From contig NZ_CABEGA010000002.1 in assembly GCF_901521055.1 (NCBI RefSeq), positions 1 through 64,000 on the forward strand: a DNA stretch of 64,000 bases. The letters are read 5' to 3'. The notes beneath the pieces were generated by a model, which worked only from the letters and a program-made list of their open reading frames with translations, did not search any database and was not told the origin of the DNA. The position numbers and the translations under genes were made by a program. Shown one piece after another: positions 12,680 through 21,530 of this stretch; position 1 is the first letter of the stretch; each line of letters begins with the position of its first letter. The DNA comes from Cellulomonas hominis (GTDB lineage Bacteria > Actinomycetota > Actinomycetes > Actinomycetales > Cellulomonadaceae).

Positions 12680-13567
12680 TCAGACGGTGCCGCCGGCACC
12701 GGCCGCGAAGCCCCCGGCGCCCCCGGGCGCGATGGTCGGGTCGACCGCGAGCTTCCCCGCGGTGCGCGTGCTGCGGCCCTGCAGCCAGACGGCCAGCCGG
12801 GTGAGCGACAGGTTCACCACGAGGTAGATGCCCGCGCCGAGCACGAACAGCGCCACGTAGTACTTGTTGCCGAAGTACTGGGCGTTGTTCTGCATCGCCT
12901 TGAGCAGCTCCGGGTACCCGACGATGAAGCCGAGCGACGAGTCCTTGAGCAGCACGACCATCTGCGCGATGAGGCTCGGGAGCATGGTCCGCACGGCCTG
13001 GGGCAGCAGCACCAGCCGCAGCGTCTGCACGCGGGACAGCCCGATGGCGTAGGCGGCCTCGGCCTGCCCGCGGGGGAGCGACGCCAGACCGGCGCGCAGG
13101 ATCTCCGCGATGATCGCCATGTTGTAGACGGTCAGGCCGAACACCACGGAGCCGAACGCGTCCCAGCCGAACCCGAGCAGCGCGAACAGCATCATGAGCA
13201 GCACGGGCAGGCCGCGGAACAGCTCGATGACGACGGTCGCGGGGAGCCGCAGCCACCGGTACCGCGTGGTCCGCCAGACGGCCAGGACGACGCCGAGCAG
13301 CAGCGCGAGCGGTGCGGCGACGGCCGCGGCGCGCAGCGTGGCGCCGAGCCCGCGGACCACCATGGAGCGCCAGACGTCCTCGGCGGACTGGTTCTTCGGC
13401 GGGTCGTACAGCACGTCCCACCGGTCGGCGCCGAACAGGCCTCGCTGGTCGGCGTACCGGAACGCGAGGGCGAGCAGCACGATGATCAGCAGGCCGCCGA
13501 CGATCGAGCCGATCCGCTCGCGGCGCCGGGCGACGGGGCCGGGCTGGTCGTACAGGACGGAGCTCAT
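12680..13567 (-). CDS. gluD: glutamate/polar amino-acid ABC transporter permease (GluD-like)
   Basis: This 295-residue inner-membrane permease belongs to the His/Glu/Gln/Arg family. It has a long N-terminal extension of about 90 residues including a first membrane segment (IVGGLLIIVLLALAF) and the EAA loop AYAIGLSRVQTLRLVLLPQAVR that contacts the ATPase. It pairs with the GluC-like permease, whose stop overlaps its ATG by 4 bases. The C-terminus ends in a Gly/Ala-rich tail (GGAGGFAAGAGGTV). It is the last gene of the gluABCD-type operon and is convergent with rny. Substrate glutamate or a related acidic amino acid is inferred from operon type. Confidence 0.92.
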   Translation of the reverse strand: MSSVLYDQPGPVARRRERIGSIVGGLLIIVLLALAFRYADQRGLFGADRWDVLYDPPKNQSAEDVWRSMVVRGLGATLRAAAVAAPLALLLGVVLAVWRTTRYRWLRLPATVVIELFRGLPVLLMMLFALLGFGWDAFGSVVFGLTVYNMAIIAEILRAGLASLPRGQAEAAYAIGLSRVQTLRLVLLPQAVRTMLPSLIAQMVVLLKDSSLGFIVGYPELLKAMQNNAQYFGNKYYVALFVLGAGIYLVVNLSLTRLAVWLQGRSTRTAGKLAVDPTIAPGGAGGFAAGAGGTV

Positions 13568-14214
13568 CTCGCGAACGCCACCTTCCGCTCGAGGACCCCG
13601 GCCAGGTAGCCGGCGGGGACGGTGATGACCAGGTAGAACAGCCCGACGCCGGCGAGCGCCAGCGTGGCCTCGCCGGGGTTGGCGAGCGCGATCCGGCGGC
13701 CGGAGGCGAGCAGCTCGACGACCGCGAAGCCGGCGGCGACCGAGGTGTTCTTGGTCAGGGCGATGAGCACGTTGATCAGCGGGGGGATCACCGACCGCAC
13801 GGCCTGCGGCAGCACCACGAGGCTGAGCGTCTGCCCGAAGGTCAGGCCGATGGCGCGCGCCGCCTCGGCCTGCCCGACGGGCACGCCGTTCACGCCCGAC
13901 CGCACGGCCTCGCAGACGAACGCCGACGTGTAGGCGGACAGCGCGATCACGGCGGTCCAGAACCCGAGGGGCGGCAGGACGCCGAACTGGGGGGCGACGA
14001 AGACCAGGAAGAAGAACACGAGCGTGAGCGGGGTGTTGCGCAGCACCTCGACCCACAGCACCGCGAGCGCGCGCAGCGGGGCGACGGGGGAGACCCGCAT
14101 CGCCGCGAGCACGGTGCCCACGACCAGGGCGACCGCCCCGGACAGGGCAGCGAGGCGCAGGGTGACGAGGAAGCCGCTCCAGTAGGCCGGCAGGTTGTCG
14201 GCGATCAGGTCCAC
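13564..14214 (-). CDS. gluC: glutamate/polar amino-acid ABC transporter permease (GluC-like)
   Basis: This 216-residue permease has about five membrane spans and the conserved EAA motif AARAIGLTFGQTLSLVVLPQAVR at about residues 125-147. It begins MDLIADNLPAYWSGFLVTLRL, the usual start of this family. It forms the membrane channel with the adjacent GluD-like protein. The gene lies downstream of a strong intercistronic hairpin that separates it from the binding-protein gene, which likely lowers permease output relative to the binding protein. Confidence 0.93.
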   Translation of the reverse strand: MDLIADNLPAYWSGFLVTLRLAALSGAVALVVGTVLAAMRVSPVAPLRALAVLWVEVLRNTPLTLVFFFLVFVAPQFGVLPPLGFWTAVIALSAYTSAFVCEAVRSGVNGVPVGQAEAARAIGLTFGQTLSLVVLPQAVRSVIPPLINVLIALTKNTSVAAGFAVVELLASGRRIALANPGEATLALAGVGLFYLVITVPAGYLAGVLERKVAFAR

Positions 14215-14238
14215 GCAGGGTCCTCCACGAGAGGGTGC

Positions 14239-14270
14239 GGCGCCCGGCCCGCGGGTGCGGGCCGGGCGCC
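14239..14270. terminator. intercistronic hairpin between gluB and gluC
   Basis: A perfect 14-bp stem (GGCGCCCGGCCCGC at 14239-14252 pairing with 14257-14270) closes a 4-base loop. It sits between the binding-protein and permease genes. In ABC importer operons such hairpins protect the upstream mRNA or act as partial terminators, so the binding protein is made in excess. There is no T-run. Confidence 0.8.
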
Positions 14271-14277
14271 GGTGAGG

Positions 14278-15156
14278 TCAGTACCGGTCGACGGCGGGCG
14301 GCTCGGGCGTCGGCAGGACGGTGCCCGCGGTCGCCTCCCACGCCTCGGTCCAGCTGCCGTCCTCGAAGCTGGCCTCCAGGACGTCGTTGATCCACATCCG
14401 GAAGTCCGTGTCGTCCAGGGCGAGGCCGATGCCGTAGGGCTCCTCGGTGAACGGCTCGCCGCGCACCTCGAAGGTCGGGTCGTCGGCCGCGAAGCCCGCG
14501 AGGATCACGTTGTCCGTGCTCATCGCGTCGACCTGCCCCCCGCGGAGCGGCTCCAGGCAGTCGGAGTACGCGCCGAAGGGCACGACCTCGGTGTCGGGGA
14601 AGTTCTCCAGCAGGTTCGCCTCGGGCGTCGAGCCGCTGACGGTGCAGACCTTCTTGCCCGCCAGGTCGTCGGGCCCCTGGATGTCCTCGTTGTCGGCGAG
14701 CGTGAGGATCGACTGCCCGGCCTCGTAGTACGGGCCCGCGAATGACACGACCTCCTTGCGGGCGTCGTTGATCGTGTAGGTCGCGATGACGAGGTCGACC
14801 TGACCGGACTCGATGAAGGACTCGCGGTTCGCGGAGATGGTCTCCGTCCACGTGATGCCGTCCTCCGGGATGCCGAGCGCGCCGGCGATGATCTTGCCGA
14901 TCTCGACGTCGAAGCCCTCCGGCGTCCCGTCCGGCCCCACGAGGCCGAACAGCGGCTGGTCGAACTTCGTGCCGATCGTGATGGAGCCGGCCTCGGCGAG
15001 CTCCGCCATGGTCGAGCCCTCGGGGAAGTCGGCCGCCTCCACCTCGGAGACCTCCGGGCTGGCGCCCTCGTCGGCGTCGTCCGAGCCGCCGCAGGCGGTC
15101 AGGGTGAGGAGGGCGGCTGCGGCGAGGGCGATCGGTCCAGCGGTGCGGGTTCTCAT
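14278..15156 (-). CDS. gluB: glutamate-binding lipoprotein of ABC importer
   Basis: This 292-residue extracytoplasmic solute-binding protein of family 3 carries a lipoprotein signal peptide: MRTRTAGPIALAAAALLTL followed by the lipobox LTAC, with the lipidated Cys at about 22. The mature part shows the family pattern ITIGTKFDQPLFGL...GFDVEIGKIIAGALG...DLVIATYTINDARKEVVSFAGPYYEAGQSILT. It captures a polar amino acid, probably glutamate, and delivers it to the GluCD permeases. The ATG is preceded by AAGGAG. It is second in the operon after the ATPase. Confidence 0.94.
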   Translation of the reverse strand: MRTRTAGPIALAAAALLTLTACGGSDDADEGASPEVSEVEAADFPEGSTMAELAEAGSITIGTKFDQPLFGLVGPDGTPEGFDVEIGKIIAGALGIPEDGITWTETISANRESFIESGQVDLVIATYTINDARKEVVSFAGPYYEAGQSILTLADNEDIQGPDDLAGKKVCTVSGSTPEANLLENFPDTEVVPFGAYSDCLEPLRGGQVDAMSTDNVILAGFAADDPTFEVRGEPFTEEPYGIGLALDDTDFRMWINDVLEASFEDGSWTEAWEATAGTVLPTPEPPAVDRY

Positions 15157-15186
15157 CGGGAGCTCCTTGCGTCGCGTGTCGGATGC

Positions 15187-15205
15187 GTGTCGTGTCGTGT
15201 CGTGC
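15187..15205. repeat. short GTGTC tandem repeat between gluA and gluB
   Basis: GTGTC is repeated almost four times (15187-15205), followed by a GCGGT repeat near 15214-15227. The array is only 19 bases long, sits in the gluA-gluB gap and may simply be slippage. Confidence 0.6.
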
Positions 15206-15228
15206 GGCTGGCTGCGGTGCGGTGCGGC

Positions 15229-16008
15229 TCAGTGGGTGAGGATCTTCGACAGGAAGTCCCGGGCGCGCTCGCTGCGCGGTGCGGTGAAGAAGGTCTCGGG
15301 GTCGGCCTCCTCGACGATGGCCCCGCCGTCCATGAACACCACGCGGTCCGCGGCGCGGCGGGCGAAGCCCATCTCGTGCGTGACGACGACCATCGTCATC
15401 CCCTCGGCCGCCAGCGCGACCATGACGTCGAGCACCTCGTTGATCATCTCGGGGTCGAGCGCCGAGGTCGGCTCGTCGAACAGCATGACCTTGGGCTCCA
15501 TGGCGAGCGCCCGGGCGATGGCGACGCGCTGCTGCTGGCCGCCGGAGAGCTGCGCGGGCAGCTTGTCGGCCTGGCTGGCGACACCGACGCGCTCCAGGAG
15601 GGCCATCGCGCGCTCCTTCGCCGGGGCGGCGCCGAGACGCCGGACCTTGCGCAGGCCGAGCGTGACGTTCTGCAGCACGGTGCGGTGCGCGAACAGGTTG
15701 AACGACTGGAACACCATGCCGACGTCGGCGCGCAGCTTCGCGAGCGCGCGGCCCTCCGCGGGCAGCGGCACGCCGTCGAGCGTGATGGTGCCGGACTCGA
15801 TGGTCTCGAGGCGGTTGATGGTCCGGCACAGCGTGGACTTGCCGCTCCCGGACGGGCCGATCACCACGACCACCTCGCCGCGGTGCACGGTCAGGTTCAC
15901 GTCCTGCAGCACGTGCAGGGCGCCGAAGTGCTTGTTGACGTGGTCGAGGACGACGAGGGGCTCGCCGCTGTGGGAGGGGCGGGCCGGGGCCGGGTCGGGC
16001 TGTGCCAT
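15229..16008 (-). CDS. gluA: amino-acid ABC transporter ATP-binding protein (GluA-like)
   Basis: This 259-residue ABC ATPase powers the importer. Walker A is GPSGSGKST (about 51-59), the Q-loop region is [16 protein letters not shown], the signature is [15 protein letters not shown] and Walker B is [14 protein letters not shown], with the switch histidine in [14 protein letters not shown] 16008 lies six bases after a minus-strand TAGGTT (16020-16015), so the operon mRNA may be leaderless, although AGGA just before the ATG could also act as a weak ribosome binding site. It is the first gene of the gluABCD-type operon and divergent from miaB. Confidence 0.95.
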   Translation of the reverse strand: MAQPDPAPARPSHSGEPLVVLDHVNKHFGALHVLQDVNLTVHRGEVVVVIGPSGSGKSTLCRTINRLETIESGTITLDGVPLPAEGRALAKLRADVGMVFQSFNLFAHRTVLQNVTLGLRKVRRLGAAPAKERAMALLERVGVASQADKLPAQLSGGQQQRVAIARALAMEPKVMLFDEPTSALDPEMINEVLDVMVALAAEGMTMVVVTHEMGFARRAADRVVFMDGGAIVEEADPETFFTAPRSERARDFLSKILTH

Positions 16009-16167
16009 TCCTGGAACCTATGGGGCGCTTGTTAACTGCGCCACCCCTTCAGGTCACAGATGAGAAACGTCTCGGTCATGTCCGGGTCGTCCCGATGTCA
16101 CTGCGGCCGGACAGGCGGTCGCGCGCGCGGACGGACGCACGGACGCGCGGACGTACCCTTGTCGGCG
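16009..16167. promoter_or_regulatory. divergent gluA/miaB promoter region
   Basis: TAGGTT on the minus strand (16020-16015) serves gluA. TACCCT on the plus strand (16153-16158) serves miaB. Between them lies GC-rich sequence with repeated GGACG/GCGCG words at about 16120-16152 and a GTTAAC palindrome near 16031. No known operator is recognised. Confidence 0.6.
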
Positions 16168-17766
16168 ATGAGCACGACGACCACGCCCCCCGTCCGCACC
16201 GCGCTCGACGCCCCCACGTCGACCGCGGCGGCACCCGCGCGCACCTACCTGGTCAAGACGCTCGGCTGCCAGATGAACGTGCACGACTCGGAGCACATGG
16301 CGGGCATGCTCGAGCAGGCCGGCTACGTCGCCGCGTCGCCCGAGGCGGCGGCGGCCGAGGAGGCCGACGTCATCGTCATCAACACGTGCGCGGTGCGCGA
16401 GAACGCGGCCGACAAGCTCTACGGGAACCTCGGGCGCCTGGCCGGCACGAAGCGCGCCCGCCCGGGCATGCAGATCGCCGTCGGCGGCTGCCTCGCGCAG
16501 AAGGACCGCTCGGGCATCGTCGAGCGCGCGCCCTGGGTCGACGTCGTGTTCGGGACGCACAACCTCGACGTCCTGCCGGTGCTGCTGGAGCGGGCGCGGC
16601 ACAACCGCGCGGCCGAGGTCGAGATCGAGGAGTCCCTCAAGGTCTTCCCGTCCACCCTGCCGACGCGCCGCGAGTCCGCCTACGCCGGCTGGGTGTCGAT
16701 CAGCGTCGGCTGCAACAACACCTGCACGTTCTGCATCGTCCCGCACCTGCGCGGCAAGGAGCGCGACCGGCGGCCCGGCGACGTGCTGGCGGAGGTCGCC
16801 GCGCTGGTCGACCAGGGCGCCATCGAGGTGACCCTGCTCGGCCAGAACGTGAACTCCTACGGCGTCGAGTTCGGCGACCGGGGGGCGTTCGCGAAGCTGC
16901 TGCGCGCGGCGGGCACGATCCCGGGCCTGGAGCGGCTGCGGTTCACGTCGCCGCACCCCGCGGCGTTCACGGACGACGTCATCGCCGCGATGGCCGAGAC
17001 GCCCGCCGTGATGCCGAGCCTGCACATGCCGCTGCAGTCGGGGTCCGACCGGGTGCTGCGCGCGATGCGCCGGTCCTACCGGTCGGAGAAGTTCCTCGGG
17101 ATCCTGGACCGCGTCCGCGCGGCGATGCCGGACGCCGCCATCACGACCGACATCATCGTGGGCTTCCCGGGGGAGACCGAGGAGGACTTCGCCGAGACGC
17201 TCCGGGTCGTCGAGGCCTCCCGGTTCTCGTCGGCGTTCACGTTCCAGTACTCGCCGCGCCCGGGGACGCCCGCCGCCGACCTGCCGGACCAGCTGCCCAA
17301 GGCCGTCGTCCAGGAGCGGTACGAGCGGCTGATCGCACTCCAGGACCGCATCGGGCTGGCCGAGGCCCAGCGCCAGGTGGGCCGCACCGTCGAGGTGCTG
17401 CTGGCCGAGGGCGAGGGCCGCAAGGACGGCGCGACCCGCCGGCTCTCCGGCCGCGCGGCCGACAACCGCCTGGTGCACCTGGCGCTGCCGGACGGGCTGC
17501 CGGAGGCGCCCCGGCCCGGCGACCTGGTCACCGTGGACATCACGCACGCCGCCCCGCACCACCTGGTCGCGGACTCCGCGGTGCAGGGCGGCACGTTCGC
17601 CGTGCGTCGCACCCGGGCGGGCGACGCGTGGGAGCGGGCGCAGGCTGGCGGCGACGACCACGCGCACGGCGGTGCCGGGGACGCGTGCGGCACGGGCGGT
17701 GCGACGGGCGGGCCCGCGGCGCCGGTCCTGCTCGGCCTGCCGACCATCGGCGTCGGCCCGCGCTGA
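16168..17766 (+). CDS. miaB: tRNA-2-methylthio-N6-dimethylallyladenosine synthase MiaB
   Basis: This radical-SAM methylthiotransferase adds the 2-methylthio group to i6A37 of tRNAs. The N-terminal UPF0004 domain begins [17 protein letters not shown] and carries cysteines in NTCAVRENA and VGGCLAQ for the auxiliary cluster. The radical-SAM motif is CNNTCTFC (C-x3-C-x2-C) with [14 protein letters not shown]-terminal TRAM domain follows ([26 protein letters not shown]). ATG 16168 is nine bases after TACCCT, consistent with a leaderless or near-leaderless mRNA. I reject a longer frame starting at 16060. The 532 residues include a His/Gly-rich tail of about 40 not needed for activity. MiaA, which makes its substrate, is encoded at 24.5 kb. 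Confidence 0.97.
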   Translation: MSTTTTPPVRTALDAPTSTAAAPARTYLVKTLGCQMNVHDSEHMAGMLEQAGYVAASPEAAAAEEADVIVINTCAVRENAADKLYGNLGRLAGTKRARPGMQIAVGGCLAQKDRSGIVERAPWVDVVFGTHNLDVLPVLLERARHNRAAEVEIEESLKVFPSTLPTRRESAYAGWVSISVGCNNTCTFCIVPHLRGKERDRRPGDVLAEVAALVDQGAIEVTLLGQNVNSYGVEFGDRGAFAKLLRAAGTIPGLERLRFTSPHPAAFTDDVIAAMAETPAVMPSLHMPLQSGSDRVLRAMRRSYRSEKFLGILDRVRAAMPDAAITTDIIVGFPGETEEDFAETLRVVEASRFSSAFTFQYSPRPGTPAADLPDQLPKAVVQERYERLIALQDRIGLAEAQRQVGRTVEVLLAEGEGRKDGATRRLSGRAADNRLVHLALPDGLPEAPRPGDLVTVDITHAAPHHLVADSAVQGGTFAVRRTRAGDAWERAQAGGDDHAHGGAGDACGTGGATGGPAAPVLLGLPTIGVGPR

Positions 17767-17795
17767 GGCGGCCCCGCCGAGCCGGAGCCCGTCGC

Positions 17796-18305
17796 TCAGA
17801 TCTGCGGCGGCAGCAGCTGGTCGAACGACGCGAAGCTCTGCACCCCGGTGCCGAGCCCGCAGGAGATCAGCTGGTCCAGCTGCTCCACGGTGACGCCGTG
17901 CTCCAGGTCGGTCGACACCTCGCTGTAGACGGCGAGCTCGCCCTCCTCCTCGCGGAGGTAGAGCTTCGGCCAGATGCGCTCGCGGTTCCAGTCGTTCAGG
18001 GCCAGCGCGACCGCGCGGCGGCTGTCGACGGGGAGCTGACGGTGCCAGCGCCCCCGGACCTGCAGGATCTCGTGCTGCTCGCCGAGCAGCAGGAACCAGA
18101 ACCGGGAGTCGTTCCAGACCCCGGTGAGGTCGCCGTCGTCGTCCACCCGGTAGTGGTAGCCGCGGGCGGACAGCAGAGCCGCGACCCGGTCGCGGGTGAG
18201 CGGGGTGGGCTTCGCCTGCGGCGGCACCTTCCGCTCGGGCTGCGCCGCGGCCGGCCGGGTCGCGAGCACGCGGGACAGCCAGCCGGGGGTGCGGGGTTCG
18301 GTCAC
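17796..18305 (-). CDS. YbjN domain protein (paralogue 1)
   Basis: This 169-residue protein carries the YbjN fold, related in shape to type III secretion chaperones. The conserved core runs from LTRDRVAALLSARGYHYRVDDDGDLTGVW to the end, with WNRERIWPKLYLREEEGELAVYSEVSTDLEHGV near residue 110-140. The first 45 residues are a Pro/Arg-rich basic extension. GTG 18305 overlaps the stop of the next YbjN gene by 4 bases, so both are in one mRNA. It is convergent with miaB. The function of actinobacterial YbjN proteins is unknown; a chaperone-like role is inference from fold and neighbours. Confidence 0.9.
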   Translation of the reverse strand: MTEPRTPGWLSRVLATRPAAAQPERKVPPQAKPTPLTRDRVAALLSARGYHYRVDDDGDLTGVWNDSRFWFLLLGEQHEILQVRGRWHRQLPVDSRRAVALALNDWNRERIWPKLYLREEEGELAVYSEVSTDLEHGVTVEQLDQLISCGLGTGVQSFASFDQLLPPQI

Positions 18306-18877
18306 GGGGCCACCGCCGCCGGGTCGGGGTACAGCTCGTCGATCGCGTCGAAGAACGTGCTGGACGTGCTGAGCCCGCAGAACAGGATCTGGCTGAGCTG
18401 CGCGTCCGTGGCGCCGTGCTCGAGGTCGGTCGACACCTCGGCGACGACGTGCACCATGCCGTTGTCCCGGACCCGCACGTACGCCTTGGGCCAGATGCGC
18501 TCGGCGTTCCACTCGGTGCAGGCGTCGAGCACCTCCTCCAGCCGCTCGATCGTGATCTCCCGGTTCCACTGCCCGCGGACCTGGAGGATCTCCTGCCGGT
18601 CGCCGAACAGGAAGAAGTAGAACAACCGGCCGCGCCACAGCCCGCCGAGGTCCCCGTCGTTGTCCACGAAGTAGTGGAAGTCGTTGCGCTCGAACCACTG
18701 CACGATCCGCTCGGGCGACAGCGGGGTGGGGCGGCCGTCGTCGACCGCGACGCCGGCGGGCTCGGGGACCGGGCGCAGCCCGCCGCGGCCGGGGTTCGGC
18801 GGCACGGGGCCCGCCTGGTTCGCGGTCGCGGGACGGTCGGGCCCGCGGCGCGGCCGGCGGTTCCGGAACAGACCCAT
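18302..18877 (-). CDS. YbjN domain protein (paralogue 2)
   Basis: This 191-residue YbjN protein has the same core as its neighbours: VQWFERNDFHYFVDNDGDLGGLW, LFGDRQEILQVRGQWNREI, WNAERIWPKAYVRVRDNG and VSTDLEHGATDAQL. I chose ATG 18877 rather than GTG 18883 because a minus-strand TAGGGT (18889-18884) sits exactly six bases upstream of this ATG, the spacing of other leaderless starts here. The N-terminal 50 residues are basic and Pro-rich. It is the first gene of a two-gene minus-strand operon and divergent from the third paralogue. Confidence 0.9.
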   Translation of the reverse strand: MGLFRNRRPRRGPDRPATANQAGPVPPNPGRGGLRPVPEPAGVAVDDGRPTPLSPERIVQWFERNDFHYFVDNDGDLGGLWRGRLFYFFLFGDRQEILQVRGQWNREITIERLEEVLDACTEWNAERIWPKAYVRVRDNGMVHVVAEVSTDLEHGATDAQLSQILFCGLSTSSTFFDAIDELYPDPAAVAP

Positions 18878-18975
18878 GCGCACACCCTACGCGCGGCGCC
18901 CGGGGGCGCCAGCGGCCCGCCGGAAGTTCACACCGGCGACGGACCCGGGGCGGCGATGACGTGCCGCGGGCGGGC

Positions 18976-18981
18976 TAGGCT
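18976..18981 (+). promoter_or_regulatory. -10 box for the YbjN3-HSP90-TPR operon
   Basis: TAGGCT at 18976-18981 lies about 90 bases before the YbjN paralogue 3 start. It is the only good -10 candidate in the 192-base gap between the divergent YbjN genes. A 5' leader of about 80 bases would result. Confidence 0.5.
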
Positions 18982-19069
18982 CGAACCACGACGGGTGCGC
19001 AGAGCCGCCACCTGCACCGACGCGAGCGCCGCGGTCCGGCTGAGGGCCGCACGACAGGACGAGGACGAG

Positions 19070-19576
19070 ATGGGCTTCTTCACCAAGCCGGACGGCGACG
19101 CGGCAGGTCCGGGGCCGCAGGCGCTGTCCCACCAGCGGATCATCGACGTGCTGGACAGCCGCGACATGCGCTACGGCGTGGACGACGACGGCGACATCGG
19201 CGGCTTCTGGGACGGCCACCTCTTCTACTTCTTCCGCATGGGCGGCAACCAGGAGTACCTCCAGGTGCGCGGCCGGTGGAACCGCCGGGTCGGCACCGAC
19301 CAGTACGCCCGCGTCGTGGACCTGGTGAACACCTGGAACTCCGAGAAGCTCTGGCCCAAGGGCTACGTGCGGGCCGAGGACGACGTCGTCGGGGTGTACG
19401 CCGAGCACACGGTGGACTACGAGCACGGCGTGACGGACGAGCAGATCGACCTGCACCTGGCGTGCGGCATCACCACCGCGCTGAGCCTGTTCGAGCACCT
19501 CGACGAGCAGTTCCCCGCCGAGGCGGCCGCGGCGAAGGCCGCCGAGGCCGCCGCCGCCGAGGACGGGTCCGCGTGA
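19070..19576 (+). CDS. YbjN domain protein (paralogue 3)
   Basis: This 168-residue protein is almost entirely YbjN domain: SHQRIIDVLDSRDMRYGVDDDGDIGGFWDGHLFYFFRMGGNQEYLQVRGRWNR, WNSEKLWPKGYVRAED and VDYEHGVTDEQIDLHL. A short Ala/Glu helix closes it (EAAAAKAAEAAAAEDG). ATG 19070 follows GAGGACGAG. It lacks the basic N-terminal extension of the two divergent paralogues. Only ten bases separate it from the HSP90 gene, so it is in one operon with HSP90 and the TPR protein. This suggests that the YbjN, HSP90 and TPR proteins work together. Confidence 0.92.
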   Translation: MGFFTKPDGDAAGPGPQALSHQRIIDVLDSRDMRYGVDDDGDIGGFWDGHLFYFFRMGGNQEYLQVRGRWNRRVGTDQYARVVDLVNTWNSEKLWPKGYVRAEDDVVGVYAEHTVDYEHGVTDEQIDLHLACGITTALSLFEHLDEQFPAEAAAAKAAEAAAAEDGSA

Positions 19577-19586
19577 CCCGGACGCG

Positions 19587-21530
19587 ATGACGGGCAGCGC
19601 CCCGCGGGCGTTCCAGGTCGACCTGCACGGCGTCGTCGACCTGCTCGCCCGGCACCTGTACTCCGGCCCGCGCGTCTACGTGCGCGAGCTGCTGCAGAAC
19701 GGCGTCGACGCGATCACCGCGCGGCGGGCGCTCGACCCGGCGTGCCCCGCCACGGTCCGGCTCCGGCCGCTCGCCGACGGGTCGCTGCTGGTCGCGGACT
19801 CCGGCGTCGGCCTCACGCGCGCCGAGGCGGAGGAGCTCCTGGCCACCGTCGGGCGCTCGTCCAAGCGCGACCTGGACCTCGGGCTCGGTCGCGAGGAGTA
19901 CCTGGGGCAGTTCGGCATCGGGCTGCTGTCGGCCTTCATGGTCGCGGACGAGATCGAGCTGGTGTCCCGGTCGGCCCGCGACCCGCACGCGCCCGCCGTC
20001 CGGTGGCGCGGGCACGCCGACGGCTCGTACGACCTGACCGAGCTGCCGGACGCCGGCCTGCCCGCGGGCAGCACCGTGCGGCTGCGCCCGCGCCGGGACA
20101 TGGAGCACTGGCTCGCGGGGGAGACGGTCGCGGCGCTCGCGGCCGAGTTCGGGTCGCTGCTGCCGGTGGACGTGGCCGTCGAGGTGCCGCTGGGCACCGT
20201 GCCGGCGGTCCCGGCCGACGACGACCCCGAGGACCTGCCCGGCGACGGCGCGCCGCGGGCCGGGCACGTCTGGCGGCGCGTGTCCGCCCCGGAACCGCCC
20301 TGGGCGCGCACGTACCCCGACGCGGCGGCCCGGGCCCGCGCGCTCGCGCAGCACTGCGAGCAGACGTTCGGGTTCACCCCGCTGGCGCACGTCGACCTGG
20401 AGGTCCCGCTCGCGGGCGTCACCGGCGTCGCGTACGTGCTGCCGGCGGCGGTCCCCCCGGGCGGCGGGGGGTCGCACCGGGTCTACCTCAAGCGGATGCT
20501 GCTCGGGGACCGCGTCGAGGGGCTGCTGCCCGAGTGGGCGTTCTTCGTGCGATGCGTGATCGACGCCTCGGGGCTGCGCCCCACCGCGTCACGTGAGCAG
20601 CTCTACACCGACGAGGTGCTGCTGGCGACGCAGGAGGCGCTCGCGGGGGCCGTCCGGTCCTGGACGCTGCGCACCCTGGAGCAGTCGACGGCGCTGGCCC
20701 AGCAGTTCGTCGCGACCCACCACCTGGCGGTCCGCTCCCTGGCGCTGACCGACGACACGATGCTCGACCTCGCCGCGCGGATCCTCCCGTTCGAGACGAC
20801 GGACGGGACGCTCACCCTCGCGGAGGTCGCGCAGGAGCACGGGCGCGTCGTCTACGCCCCCACGCTCGAGGACTACAAGCGGATCGCCCCCGTCGCGCGG
20901 GCGCAGGGCGTCGCGGTCGTCAACGCCGGGTACGTCTACGACGCCGACCTGCTCGCGCGCCTCGCCCAGCGGTCGCCCGGCGAGGTGCGGCCGCTCGGCG
21001 CCGGGGACATCGCGCAGGTGCTCGGCCCCCTCGCGCCGGAGCGGGAGCTCGCGACGCTCGACGCCGTGCGCGCGGGCGGCGACGTGCTGCGCCCGCTCGA
21101 CACCGACCTGGTGCTGCGCACGTTCGAGCCGGCGGAGCTGCCCGCGGTGCTGCTGCACGACCGGGACGGCGACCACCAGCGGGACCTGCGCGCCGCGATG
21201 GCGCAGGCCGACGACGTGTGGAGCGACGTGCTGGCCGGGTTCGCCGAGCCCGCCGCCGCCCGCCGGCTGGTCCTGAACGACGCCAGCCCGCTCGTGCGCG
21301 AGCTGCTGGCCGCCCCGCCCGGCGAGGTCTTCGCCGCGGGGCTGCGCTCGCTGTACGTGTCGGCGCTCCTGCTGGCCGGCGAGCCGCTGCGCGCGCGGGA
21401 GTCCACGCTGATGACCGGGTCGATGGCCGTGCTGCTCCGGGCGGGGCTGCAGGCAGCCACGGAGCCCGGAGAGGGCCACCGGCCCGACGACGAGACGGCC
21501 GGGGGACCGGCCGGGGAGGAGCGCGCGTGA
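19587..21530 (+). CDS. HSP90 family chaperone (divergent, HtpG-related)
   Basis: This 647-residue protein has an N-terminal GHKL ATP-binding domain with VYVRELLQNGVDAI (Asn/Asp pair of HSP90), VADSGVGLTRAEAEELLATVGRSSKRD and QFGIGLLSAFMVADEIEL. A middle domain contains YLKRMLLGDRVEGLLPEWAFFVRCVIDASGLRPTASREQLY, a recognisable HSP90 client/ATPase loop. The C-terminal half is strongly diverged from HtpG. It belongs to a class of actinobacterial HSP90-like proteins of unknown clients. The TPR gene begins inside its stop codon (4-base overlap), and TPR proteins are the classical HSP90 co-chaperones in eukaryotes. Confidence 0.92.
   Translation: MTGSAPRAFQVDLHGVVDLLARHLYSGPRVYVRELLQNGVDAITARRALDPACPATVRLRPLADGSLLVADSGVGLTRAEAEELLATVGRSSKRDLDLGLGREEYLGQFGIGLLSAFMVADEIELVSRSARDPHAPAVRWRGHADGSYDLTELPDAGLPAGSTVRLRPRRDMEHWLAGETVAALAAEFGSLLPVDVAVEVPLGTVPAVPADDDPEDLPGDGAPRAGHVWRRVSAPEPPWARTYPDAAARARALAQHCEQTFGFTPLAHVDLEVPLAGVTGVAYVLPAAVPPGGGGSHRVYLKRMLLGDRVEGLLPEWAFFVRCVIDASGLRPTASREQLYTDEVLLATQEALAGAVRSWTLRTLEQSTALAQQFVATHHLAVRSLALTDDTMLDLAARILPFETTDGTLTLAEVAQEHGRVVYAPTLEDYKRIAPVARAQGVAVVNAGYVYDADLLARLAQRSPGEVRPLGAGDIAQVLGPLAPERELATLDAVRAGGDVLRPLDTDLVLRTFEPAELPAVLLHDRDGDHQRDLRAAMAQADDVWSDVLAGFAEPAAARRLVLNDASPLVRELLAAPPGEVFAAGLRSLYVSALLLAGEPLRARESTLMTGSMAVLLRAGLQAATEPGEGHRPDDETAGGPAGEERA

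Noticed and set aside
18416-19069. 218-codon N-terminal extension of YbjN paralogue 3
   Set aside because: It is the reverse of the divergent YbjN gene and promoter; ATG 19070 with its ribosome binding site gives the conserved domain.
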